Positions 1 to 10,259 of a DNA stretch of 64,000 nt are shown here, in pieces. Position 1 is the stretch's first letter. Every line of letters starts with the position of its first letter. The translations under genes and the position numbers were made by a program. The stretch is from the NCBI GenBank assembly GCA_029964075.1, contig CM057149.1, positions 32,942,900 to 33,006,899 of the forward strand. Direction: 5' to 3'. The stretch is from Patiria pectinifera (taxonomy: Eukaryota > Echinodermata > Asteroidea > Valvatida > Asterinidae). The notes under the pieces are model-generated. The model was not told the origin of the DNA, made no database searches, and was given only the letters and a program-made list of their open reading frames with translations.

Positions 1-140
1 GCCATTTTTTTTCAAAAAGTGAAAGCACCCCAAAAAAGCTGCCAACCGCTGCAATGCTATCACATATTTTCCAACGACAGGGGTGTATACCTTGCCAAAA
101 ATCACAATGAGCATTATTAAACTCCCAGGCTGATGGCCTA
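1..140 (-). repeat. Fragment of a dispersed repeat, second copy near 38998-39200
   Basis: The reverse complement of about 10-105 matches 38998-39085: both hold 'ttggcaaggtatacacc', then 'ttggaaaatatgtgatagca', then a run of t/g. Both copies lie near the string 'aggctgatggcct' (127-139 here, 39188-39200 there). I see no coding potential. It sits just upstream of the first kinase exon, in the intron or at its edge. Confidence 0.55.
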
Positions 141-167
141 TATTAAACACTTGATCAAATGTTTCAG

Positions 168-2984
168 GTGCATTTGGGCGTGTACTGAAAGCTGTTCTAC
201 ACGATACCTCCAGGGAAGATCAAATTGTGGCAGTGAAGACAGTGCAAGGTTGGTGACGAGAATGTCGGCCATTTGTGAGAGATGTTTGCTATGACAGTAT
301 AGATTCGAAACAGAGCATTGAAATATGATCCCTCGGTTAAAAAAGGGACCATTTCAAAAGGGTATGCATTTTCGTCTTGATATCTACTTGTTGCTGATTA
401 GATTTACAGAAGAGGTGTTAGATGACCGTACACCGAGAAAGAGGAACTAAAACAACATAAATGAATGTGCGTCTTGAGTAAAAAAAATCCCGAAATAGTC
501 TTTTCATTCAAAATTGCGAATTGTGGGTTGTAAAATGTTAAATGAGACTTAAGGGATTGCATGGTAGACATGATCAATGAATGGAAGGTTTGAGGCAACA
601 CCTTTAAGAGTTGTGTGTTTAATTCTGAGAAGAACCTGTAGGTTTAACTCGACGTTTCGATCAGTATGCTGTGTTTGTCATCAATAACCTTGTAAAATGT
701 TCTCGAACTAAAATGAATCAAAATGTTCCCCTGTGTAAGGCTTTGTCAAACGTTAGTTAGGCGTGCCAGTTATTACGTGCCTTATTTTTGCTTGTACAAA
801 TGTATAGACACCTCGGACCCGAAAAATGTGGTGAAGTTCCTGGAGGAAGGCCTGGTCATGAAAACCTTCGACCATGTCAACGTGCTGGGGCTTCTGGGGT
901 TGACCTTTGACGGAGACAAACACCCCTTGGTGGTGATACCCTTCATGGCAAACGGTGACCTCAAAACATATCTGATCAAGAAGAAACAGGTATGTAGTCA
1001 AGAGCGATCTTGACAATCAAAATGTCGATAGTAAGTAGTGGAAATTTTGATCAAAGAATAAGTGTCTTTGGCATGAGTTTGGAACTCACTTAATGGTGAT
1101 TTTGGTAGATTTGGTTAAGTTTGATAATTGGTAGTTCACTGATGAGAAATAATGAACAAAATGCTGTACCATTTGGTAAACAGTAGCCTATTTAATTTGT
1201 TTTGTTCTGAGTGTGGTATTTAGTTATTCATTAGAGGTTTTTCCTTTTCATTTAGACCTTGTCGACATCTCTGCTGATGAGGTTTGCCTCACATGCCGCA
1301 CTCGGTATGAGTTACTTGGCTCAGCACAAGTTTGTCCACAGAGATCTTGCGGCCAGAAATTGCATGTAAGTGTATCCTCTCTTCTATGCCACTCTGTGAT
1401 TTTGCACATGTCTTTTATATAAGCGTTTGTATGAAAGCAAAATTTGGCTTCAGATATTTTAGTAATCTTACGAGATATTGGTTAGTTGTTTCGTCGAAAA
1501 CAATTTTAAAGCACCAGAGATACCAGGGGACATGCATTCATTGAATTTACTCAAGAGTTTCAGTGAATGGCATTCTAATTCTTAACTGATGAGATCCCAA
1601 AGTAAGATCAACGTTTATTAACCTCTATAGGGTGGATAGTGATCTTCTGGTGAAGATAGCTGATTTTGGACTATCCCGTGACATGCACAATTCGGATTAC
1701 TACACAAGCGGCGATGCCCAGGCTAAGCTGCCTATCAAATGGATGGCTCCCGAGTCCATGGAACGTCGAATGTACAACGCCAGGACAGACGTGGTATGCA
1801 ATTAAATCCATGTTTGATTGGAATTTTCCATGATGTTAAGATGAAAGTGGCGCACATGACTTTATACGTTCCGTGAAACTATCACTTAGAGAGAATGTAT
1901 GTCTGGTAATGAAACGTTAATTATTAATAATTTACATCAGACACCCTCAGCTGGAATATTTCGTGTGAAGGCGGCGATCTGAATTGATTTCTCCATAATC
2001 AACGTTTTTGGTTAGGCCTATTTACATTTGACACATGATATTTTGAAATAGTTTAATAATACTCGATTACAAAGTAGGTATTGTCAATCTTCATTAATTT
2101 TTGCGAACCTAAGTGTTATGTGGCTCATTGACAGGCATCATTGGAATGGTCTCTTACATTGAGAAATTTGTTGTCTTCTTTGGTTTTCTACAGTGGTCAT
2201 ACGGTGTGCTCCTGTGGGAGATTTTCAGTAGGGGTGCAAGACCGTACCAAGCAATACCCAACCAAGATGTGTATGATTTCTTGAAGAGTGGTCAACGCAT
2301 GGCTGCTCCCAAGAAATGCCCGCCTGAAATGTATGTTCAAACAACGGTCACCATTGCCTTTAAATACACCAAATTTAATGTGGTTTACTGCTGTAAAAAT
2401 TATGCAAGGCTATTTTATGCTTCACTCAACTTTTTCCGAAGGTAAAGGGATCTTAATGCACCTATTTTACTCTCAGGGTTTTTTCTTAACTTTAATTAGG
2501 AAAAACACTCTTGGGGTTTCAAATTTGAATTTAAAATAGGGTAGTGTCGAGTAATCAGTAATAATGACCAGTTTACTGTCGGGTGTTTCAAGTAAAAATG
2601 CAAACAAAATTTGATACGATCAAGCAAGCTTATCTAATAACTCCTGTTACTTTACCTGACTGACACAGCTACGGCATAATGGTACGTTGCTGGCAGGACA
2701 ACCCCAAGTCACGTTGCACCTTTGTCCAAGTTGCCAACGAGCTGGAAGAACTGTTGGAGGGAGACCGCGACTACGTAGCATCTCCTAGTGCGGGTGTGGT
2801 TGGTAAGCGACCCATCGAACATCGCCAAGAACCTGGTGTCACAGACGACAGCTTTCTGGTCCCGATGCAGCAGGAGACCGCCTTTGGTGCTGACGGCCCG
2901 TGTAGTGACGGAGAAACCAGCGGGAGCTATGCGACTGCCGCCCATGATCCCTTGGATTATGTCAATAAAATTGTCATTAGATAA
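168..2984 (+). CDS. Receptor tyrosine kinase, 3' part (six exons: kinase domain and C-terminal tail)
   Basis: Exons: 168-248, 808-989, 1256-1365, 1631-1793, 2194-2330 and 2669-2984 (stop TAA 2982-2984). All junctions are AG/GT and phases agree. Exon 1 carries the glycine loop (GAFGRV) and the ATP-binding lysine (VAVK). Exon 2 has the region '[20 protein letters not shown]' and the hinge '[12 protein letters not shown]'. Exon 3 has the catalytic loop HRDLAARN. Exon 4 has DFG, a YY activation-loop pair (SDYYTS) and APES. Exons 5-6 have WSYGVLLWE and the C-lobe 'RCWQDNP'. HRDLAARN is the tyrosine-kinase form. The details mix Met and TAM (Axl/Mer) features, so I assign only the Met/TAM-like group. 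The tail holds YATAA and, near the end, [13 protein letters not shown] fits the Grb2 SH2-binding consensus YxNx. The ectodomain and membrane segment lie left of the window. There are no internal stops or frameshifts, so the gene appears intact. Confidence 0.88.
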
Positions 2985-3624
2985 GTGCCGTGCTCATTCC
3001 CCGATAAGAGATATCTGAAAAGAAAAAGTCAGTTCAAGTGGCCAATATATTAAAATCTTTACTTATCGAGATGGATCTATAGGACACACTCCTTGCTCAC
3101 TTTCATTCCTAAGAAAACATTTTAACCTTTCCAGATTTTTCCCTCCGTGTATTGGAACGAAATCGTTTACAAGAATATAGAAGATGGCAAGCTTGACTTA
3201 TAGCTGACACATCCGTCTTTTTAAGCGTCTTAAACCAATGCCAAAAGAGATTTTTCTCCGAATGACATTTTTTGTTTATTAACGGTGGCATTTTGATCTT
3301 GAGGTATTGTTATTGTTCACAATCATTGAATGAAAACGTTATCAGATACATAATTTTCATTACTTCATAATATTCGGATTTCCCGCAAATGAGTGTGTGA
3401 TCATTAAAAAAAATACTTACAGGTTATAATAATACTTGCGGCGATAAATTCTTTTTAAAAAGTGATTTTCCAATATAACCATGCTTAGCTAGAGCAAATT
3501 ACATTATTTCACTACGCAATTGTGTATATATGGCTTCCCCCTCAATTAAAGTCGCCCATCGCATGCCTTAAATCGAGGGGTTAGGCAAACAGGAAAAATT
3601 CACACATACTGAATTTTTTTTATC

Positions 3625-3912
3625 TTTGTGGAGTCATTTCTTTGTTCTCGTGTGCTTAAGTTTTCGTGTTTGAGAGTGTACTTTCAAACTGCTCCTATTT
3701 GAACCAGAATTAATTTTCTTGGCTGAAATTCGGATTTTAAATCCCTTACATAAAATACTTTATTTTTACGACGGACCAACACACCTTGGAAATTCCTAGT
3801 TTTTGAGTAAAATCCATATATCTATTTCGTGATAACCTTGTGGAGACGTATTCACCTATAGAAATTGCTCTGTGGAGAGTGGAGACGTATACAATCTTTT
3901 GTTCCCCACATA
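3625..3912 (+). repeat. Dispersed repeat, copy 1 of the element at 55554-55873
   Basis: About 290 bp align with 55568-55840. Shared blocks include 'ctttgttctcgtgt', 'accagaattaattt', 'cttggctgaaatt', 'gagtaaaatccatatatcta' and 'tatagaaattgc'. In this copy the terminal inverted repeat that is perfect in the other copy is degraded. It is non-coding and likely a MITE. Confidence 0.75.
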
Positions 3913-6549
3913 CCTTTATCATGCTGCCACCATTTTAGTCATAAAACATGTCGACAACCCTAAAACATGTCTACAAACAAAAAGCCTTAGACACCGTCTG
4001 GTGGTATGTTGTAGTACGTTTCTGTATTGAACTACCACACACAAATACAGGCCTAGTAGTGCAGTGCGTTGTGCATATACACATCACGCTTCGCTGGCCT
4101 CAAGCTCCATTTGATATGCATAAACCAGACAACTTTCATGCCTCAAAAAGCTACAAACATCCCTACATTTCCTCAACATTTACCTCAAAATAACTCCCAA
4201 AGCAATATGAGATGTATTATACGTCATGTAATTAAAAGATAGAGGTAATAAGAGACATCATTTTGGCACAAGTTTGGTGTAAAATCGAGAAACTTTCATA
4301 TATACGTATCGCTCCCGTATCAGATGGCTTTCACGCGTGCTTTTCGAAGCTAAAGCGTGATGTCATTCAAGGCAGAACAGTAGTGTCTCCATAGCTTTGT
4401 GTACAAATATATATTGTGTCATTATTGTTGGTAATTTTTGTTGGTAATTTTGCAGGACTAATTTTTGTTCTGTTCATATGGAGTATGTGACAAAAGCAAA
4501 ATAGCGCCCCTTACATGTTTTGATGAAAGGATTTGCTAATAATTAAAAAATTACCACGTTCACTTCCAATGAAAACAAGTATTAATTAGATTGTGTATGT
4601 ATTGTTGCAACACATATATAATAGTAACGTGCATGAAAACAAGATGAGCTGAATTTCCACTGCGTGTTTCCTTTAATATGAAATGTAGCTTACTTAGAAT
4701 GATATCTTGTTTGCCTTTAAATGGTACGTGTTTTTTGTGTGTTAAAGGAGAGTCTTCTGTCGTAGGTGTTGCGAGAAATGAACGTTTTTGTAAAGAATGT
4801 CTTTATGTAAGATATGGAAGCTGCTCCGTGGGTGCATATGTAGGTAAGGTAACAAAACAACCTGACTTAACAGGTTAAAAAAAGAAGCAGTTGGTAAATG
4901 CCTGCCAAAAAAAAAATGTAAAAAAGTCGTAGAGTTTGCAGATCTATATGATTGTAAATAGCACCGTATGCTGTATAAATGCTCACATTCGATATTCATT
5001 TGACTGTATAAACTTTAATCTTGCTTTTCGATCATGTATCCATTTGAACACAGATACATATTTTAACCTTTTTTTTTATTCAGATTAGCAGAATTGCATA
5101 GTAGCTGGTATATTGCTAACATATCCAATATAAAATTTATGCAATTTTAGATCATTGTACTTGATGCTGAGAGTTCCATTTCGTTGAGTAATTTTGGGGA
5201 GCAGGTTAATTGATTTTAATATTTTGTAATTATTGATTTAAATCAGTCCAAATATGGATTAAGTCGTATTTTTAGTTTGCATTATGGAAATTATATTTTG
5301 CCAATTTGCTTACAATCATTCAATCCATTTATTTACACAGCTATGATGGCATACATTGGGATATTGTATGTGTTTACTGATTAGATGCAACATTCGTGAA
5401 GTCATTCATCATTGTTTAATATTTAACGTGACACTCAATAGCAATCAATTTGTCATCATTTACAACATTTTGGCCCACCTTAAAACAAGTTTCCCTTACA
5501 AACAAAATTCAGAAATATTTAGCGAGAAAATGTTTGGGGATATTTCTAGATATTTTTTTTCTCCTATCTTGGCAAGTCTTGGGGCGCAAACAGAGACCAG
5601 ACTGATAGATTGACTCACAGGATTTGTCACAGAAGAGAAAAAAAAATCGGTTTTAGTGAATTTTGTTCTGTAAACTGTTGAAGCTCTATAACCACGTTTA
5701 TATTTCCTGATATTTTATCAATTCTAGATACAAATGCACAATTAAACCAAATATTATATTTTTTTTTGCGGAAATCGTCCTGCATGTTTAATTGTTGTTC
5801 ATTTGTTTTTGTAGGTTGGTCGGCAGTACGGTCTAGTGCCGAAATATTCAGCGCAGCAAATTCAAAACGAAAAACGTTCACTGTTTGATGATGATGCATA
5901 GGCCTACATGTTAAAGATATCAATTAAAAAGTAACAAATTCATCCCATCATACTTATTTTGGCTATAAAATATCAAGCGAACAAAATTCACACACACATC
6001 CACCCTACTAAAAAAACAAAATAGGAAACGCAACATCTTTTACGTGGCCTCAAGTCGAACATTTATGTTCATATTTTATTGGTATTCATTGGCAGTAAGC
6101 TGGTAATGGTGAAAATAAAGTGGCGTCTGAGTAACGCGTTTTACGTTGTGTTTATTCATAATCAAACGTACCTAATATCCGGCAGTAAAAACACTAATCC
6201 CTGTACCAGCAGTTATGGTGGAATAATTATATTAGGTCTCCGTCTTTGCATCTAACTCCAAGGTTGTCCACAATATATGAAATTCTTGCACCACGCGTGT
6301 TTGCTTCCGAGTGCCTGAAGACACAGGGTTGGAAGCCGTTGCATGTCAAGCGCTCTACCAGAGCCGAGTTGTAAAACTAGCTTGAGACAATTACACTTTC
6401 ATTTCTATGTGCTGCAGGGTGTGCATTTAAAATACGACACTTTAAATCAAAATGATTTTTTTTCCTTCCTACTCAACGAGTCTACCCCATTTCTTCGTTA
6501 TGAATGATTCAATGAATGTGTGGTGTACAGTACAGTTGTGCATGGTTAC

Positions 6550-6661
6550 ACACCCATGTCTCCGACACCCCTATGTTCCCACACCCCAATGTCCCGACAC
6601 CCCTATGTTCCGACTGCACATATTCCTATTCCTATCCCTATAAGGAACCCTAACCCTAACC
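6550..6661 (+). repeat. Minisatellite 'ccgacacccctatgttc' with telomere-like end
   Basis: Three to four degenerate copies of a roughly 17-bp unit are followed by 'ccctaaccctaacc'. A related unit ('ccgacaccactatgttgcg') occurs again at 7182-7200, on the far side of the inverted-repeat element at 6702-7172, so the element appears to sit in or be flanked by this satellite. Confidence 0.6.
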
Positions 6662-6701
6662 GGTACCGGAAGTAACAAAGTGCGGTGTGGGTTGTCGCAA
6701 C

Positions 6702-7172
6702 GCAGCACAGTGCATATTGCACCTCATCCTATACCACACTCTCAAAACGATGGTTAAAATTTGGTTGGTTAAAATTTTAACCAACATTGTGTACAGTTTT
6801 CAATTCTGTAACTAACTGTTGGGCTGTTCACCTATTAAACGACGAGCAGTATAATTTTTATTGTCATTTTTTTTTCAAATAAGTCATTTTGCCCAACGCT
6901 GGTTAAATTTACGGTTTACCCAAAATAACCAGCGTTGCGTAAAATGACTAATTTTTACCAACTTGTGTTTACCAAGTGCAACAGCCCAACAGTTGCTTTA
7001 AAGAAATACCCAACGGTGGGCAAAATGTGCCCAGCGTTGGGTAAATGTTGGGCAAAATTGGAACATTTTACACAATGTTGGTTAAAATTTTAACCAACTT
7101 TTTCAACCAACCATATTTTAACCATCGTTTTGAGAGTGCGGTATAGGATGAGGTGCAATATACACGGTGACT
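6702..7172. mobile_element. MITE-like element with long terminal inverted repeats
   Basis: The left end 'tattgcacctcatcctatac' (6715 onward) is the reverse complement of the right end before 7160, and the inverted match continues through 'ctctcaaaacgatggttaaaat' to give arms of at least 45 bp. Weaker symmetry extends outward to about 6702 and 7172. The interior has nested small palindromes built from 'ccaacgctggtt' and 'cccaacggtgggc'. It has no coding sequence, as in non-autonomous DNA elements. Confidence 0.8.
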
Positions 7173-7269
7173 GCATTATAATCCGACACCACTATGTTGC
7201 GACACTTTGTACATGATAATGTGCGTTTAAGATAATATTTATAAACTTTTAAGGCGATTGTGGGTTTGT

Positions 7270-7420
7270 AATAGGCCGAGACCTAATGACGTCACGCTTT
7301 GTTTACATATGCGTTTTCCTATCTGGTACGTTTTCCTTCATCTAGCGTCCCGACTTAGGAAAGCGCATAATTTTTTATTACGTAAACAAAGCCATTAGGT
7401 CATTAGGTCTCAGGTCTATT
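7270..7420. mobile_element. Short inverted-repeat element (151 bp)
   Basis: The left arm 'aataggccgagacctaatga' and the right arm ending 'cattaggtctcaggtctatt' are near-perfect inverted copies. Inner symmetry continues through 'gctttgtttac' and 'gtaaacaaagc'. It is non-coding and hairpin-forming; I see no clear target-site duplication. Confidence 0.7.
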
Positions 7421-7804
7421 GCGATATTAGATATTGGACATCTAGTTTGCACATTTTTGAAATTTTGAAATTCGCTTTTGAAATTCGCATATCCTTTCAA
7501 TTCCCCTTACTTCATAATCGGAACGTTTTCATATTTAGAATTGTCTACGGTCGATATAAGCTGAAATATGTCGCTTTTGTTAAGCGAAACCTGATTTGAC
7601 AGATGTTTTTCGCCATGGTCAAGCCCCACAGCGCTAGGCTTGTAAACAAGCTCGAAATGGTCTGGGAAGCTGCGGCCCAACTGTAGACCTGCTGTAGCCT
7701 TAGTCATGTTCATGTACATTATGTGAAGTCTGTTCTTATCATGCACAACTACTCACATGGTAGTGACTGCAAATTGAAAAGGATTCCCATTATTTTGTGG
7801 AACG

Positions 7805-7993
7805 TCATTGGTGCATGGAGCGTTTTATAGCATGTGGAACACCCAATTTGTGTGCAGCATAGAGTGCTAGCCCGATGCGAAATGAGTGACCTCGTGATCC
7901 AATAGTCCACGACTGCAATAAATTGGTAGCTCTGGTCAGTGGAGACCTGAAGCAGGCATTGTTGGGCCTGATGGACAAGGTGATTGATTGCAA
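7805..7993 (-). pseudogene. Tyrosine recombinase remnant (DIRS/Ngaro/Crypton type)
   Basis: The minus-strand frame contains 'GHSFRIG' followed by 'AAHKLGVP'. This is the box with the catalytic His-x-x-Arg of phage-integrase-type tyrosine recombinases found in DIRS-like retroelements and Cryptons. Upstream, 'PLTRATNLLQSW' fits the helix that precedes this box. The frame stops about ten residues after the box, so the region that should carry the last catalytic residues and the nucleophilic tyrosine is missing. It is a dead fragment. Possible further element sequence lies on the same strand at 9319-9646 but is not recognisable enough to call. Confidence 0.5.
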
Positions 7994-9837
7994 AAATATA
8001 TGTAGTGAAGTTTGTTACTAACCAACCAACGGAAAAATATGGCTACTTGTAGAGCTGCTCAGCCGCAGCTAAAAACGTATGATTTAAGACCTTCAACTAA
8101 AAGGATGTTAATGCAAAGAGTAGTAAACTTTACGAGCGGAAATCTAAGTGGTATTATAAAAAATTATACATGTCGAAACCTATTATTATCTAGCTCGAAA
8201 ATATCACCACCATCTATATACGCACTGGTTATTCAGAGAGCAGATTCGTTGCCTGGTATTCTGGGTATTTTTTTTCTAAACAGGTACATTTTTTGTATAA
8301 TAAAAACTGTTTTTTTTCTTTAAGTCCGAGTAACCGCGGACCATCAAATAGCACACATCTTCCTTCACCAGAAATGACGCATTTAACAACGAAACAGAAA
8401 TGAATATGTGACTGTATTAATTAACAACAATTCAATTATTCTTTGTTGTCAATGACTTTCCGTCCGAAGCATATCCCTCCTTTTTCTTAATCGAAAACTA
8501 TACGCGTCACGCTTCGCTGCATAATTATGGAAGTGTATTATAAAGTGCTAATTGACTTTTTAGTACCGTAGGGTCAAGGCTTTATTCTGCTCATTAACAT
8601 AATCTGTTTTAATAGATTGAGCTGCTCGACGGATACTATAAAATTATATGCACACAGACGACACGTACTATACTGCAAACACCGGCACAAACACTTTTCA
8701 TTTTCATATCCATAGCGCTAGCATGCACCATTGACGATTCAAAAATACTGGTAGCAGCTCATTTTGCTGAGAAAATTGACAACTTTTAGGCAAACTCTCA
8801 TAAAAGACCGATGGCTGTTAGGCTATTCAAGTGGACTACTCTCCGTAAGTAACCGTTTAAACACGTTATTGGTATTGGCACGTCTTTTGAGGTGGACATT
8901 ACTTGAAATTGTTACGTTTAAAAATTCACGTACTTACGCCATTTCAATGAAAGGGTATCAAGGGCTACTGTGAATCTTACCTGAATGGACAGCGAACCTC
9001 TGACAAATAGAAATCCGTTCGCTTTACTGTCACCACATGTATACGAATTGGTTAAACACTATAACCTTGACCAGTACTTCGCAGTTCCCAGTTTTAATTA
9101 AGTTCCGCACACAGGCCTATGCGTACATTGTTATCTCCGTCCAACAATAATTGATTTAATCTTGTAGGAAAATGAACAGGTAGTTAAATTGGGTCCTTTT
9201 TTTAAGCGTTGACAAAATAATTTGGATTAAAAATTACAACTACACATGTTTGTACAACCCTGCATGGAAATTACAGGTGTTCACTCACTAAACAGACTAA
9301 ATACATGTACAATTCCGCCTAGCGATTTGTTTCCGTTGTTTGATAGCTTTGTTTTGTGAAACTATTGTTTTGTATCACAGAACTACTTTGCGCAGGATTG
9401 TTAGCTACTGCAAGTGATGGAGTTGGAGAAAGAATGCAGATATCGGGTAATAATGATTGAAGAAGGTTTGACAATGTATTCAATTGACTCTGGTGTTGCC
9501 AATTTAGCAACAAAACCTACCAGGTTGTGGTTGGATGGGCACGAAGTCCAGTTGAACAGATGAATGCTACTTATTGGCAACAATTGCTTATAAAGATTAA
9601 TTTTCCTTATACTTTCGCCCACCCTGCTAATCAAGCATAAGTTCATCTCTTTCGATCCTTTATACGTCTGGGAAAATTAGGTATTTATTGTAGACTCACT
9701 GTGACATTTTGAGATTTAAATAGATTCTGCTTGAATCAAAACCTCATGCCATCAAAGTTTGGGGTCGAGGGGGATGGGTAGCTATTCTGGAAAACCATTT
9801 GTTACGTTTAGTCGTGCGCTTGCATGTTTAAAAGTCG
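7994..9837. other. No gene seen
   Basis: This is AT-rich DNA with short frames on both strands. The minus-strand frames at 9319-9646 are rich in Leu, Ser and Pro and could be old retroelement sequence linked to the recombinase remnant, but no motif supports this. Confidence 0.4.
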
Positions 9838-9901
9838 ATGAGGCATTTATACTTGTATCATTTTAGAGGTGTTTGTGCCTTCATTTCCTTTAAAAAGAGG
9901 G

Positions 9902-10075
9902 GTCGTCTGTATAGTCCAACGGCTCATTGGTCTATACGTCCCATTGGTCCGACGTTCCATTGGTCCGACGTCCCATTTGTCCGACGGCTCATTGGTCTAT
10001 ACGTCTCATTGGTCCGACGTTCCATTGGTCCGACGGCTCATAGGTATATACGTTCCATTGGTCCGACGTCCCAGT
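9902..10075 (+). repeat. Minisatellite 'cattggtccgacgtc' ending in telomere-like repeat
   Basis: About ten copies of a roughly 14-16-bp unit ('cattggtccgacg', variant 'cattggtctatacg') are followed at 10075-10093 by 'aagggttagggttaggg'. At 10136-10180 the same unit returns on the other strand ('ggaccaatgagacgtcggac'), so the arrangement is an inverted pair. Frames open across it are artefacts of the repeat period. Confidence 0.8.
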
Positions 10076-10259
10076 AAGGGTTAGGGTTAGGGTCAGTTAA
10101 CCAAAACCAGTGGAACTACACAGTATTACGTTTCATGGGACCAATGGGAGGTCGGACCAATGAGACGTCGGACTATAGAGATGTAACCGGGCCGAAGTAG
10201 GGCAATGACCCTTGTAACGCTGTTTTGTATTTCTATTTCGAAGTCGCCCCGTGTATAAG

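Larger units (their letters stand above)
2985..6700. other. Intergenic DNA, no gene seen apart from one repeat
   Basis: This is AT-rich DNA with only short open frames that show no family motif and no splice-consistent neighbours. A dispersed repeat copy at 3625-3912 is listed separately. Around 6550-6640 there is a degenerate minisatellite of the type 'ccgacacccctatgttc', followed by a short 'ccctaaccctaacc' stretch at 6648-6661. Confidence 0.6.

Noticed and set aside
9838..10084. Open frames in the 'cattggtccgacg' array
   Set aside because: Same reason: a repeat with no stops and no domain.
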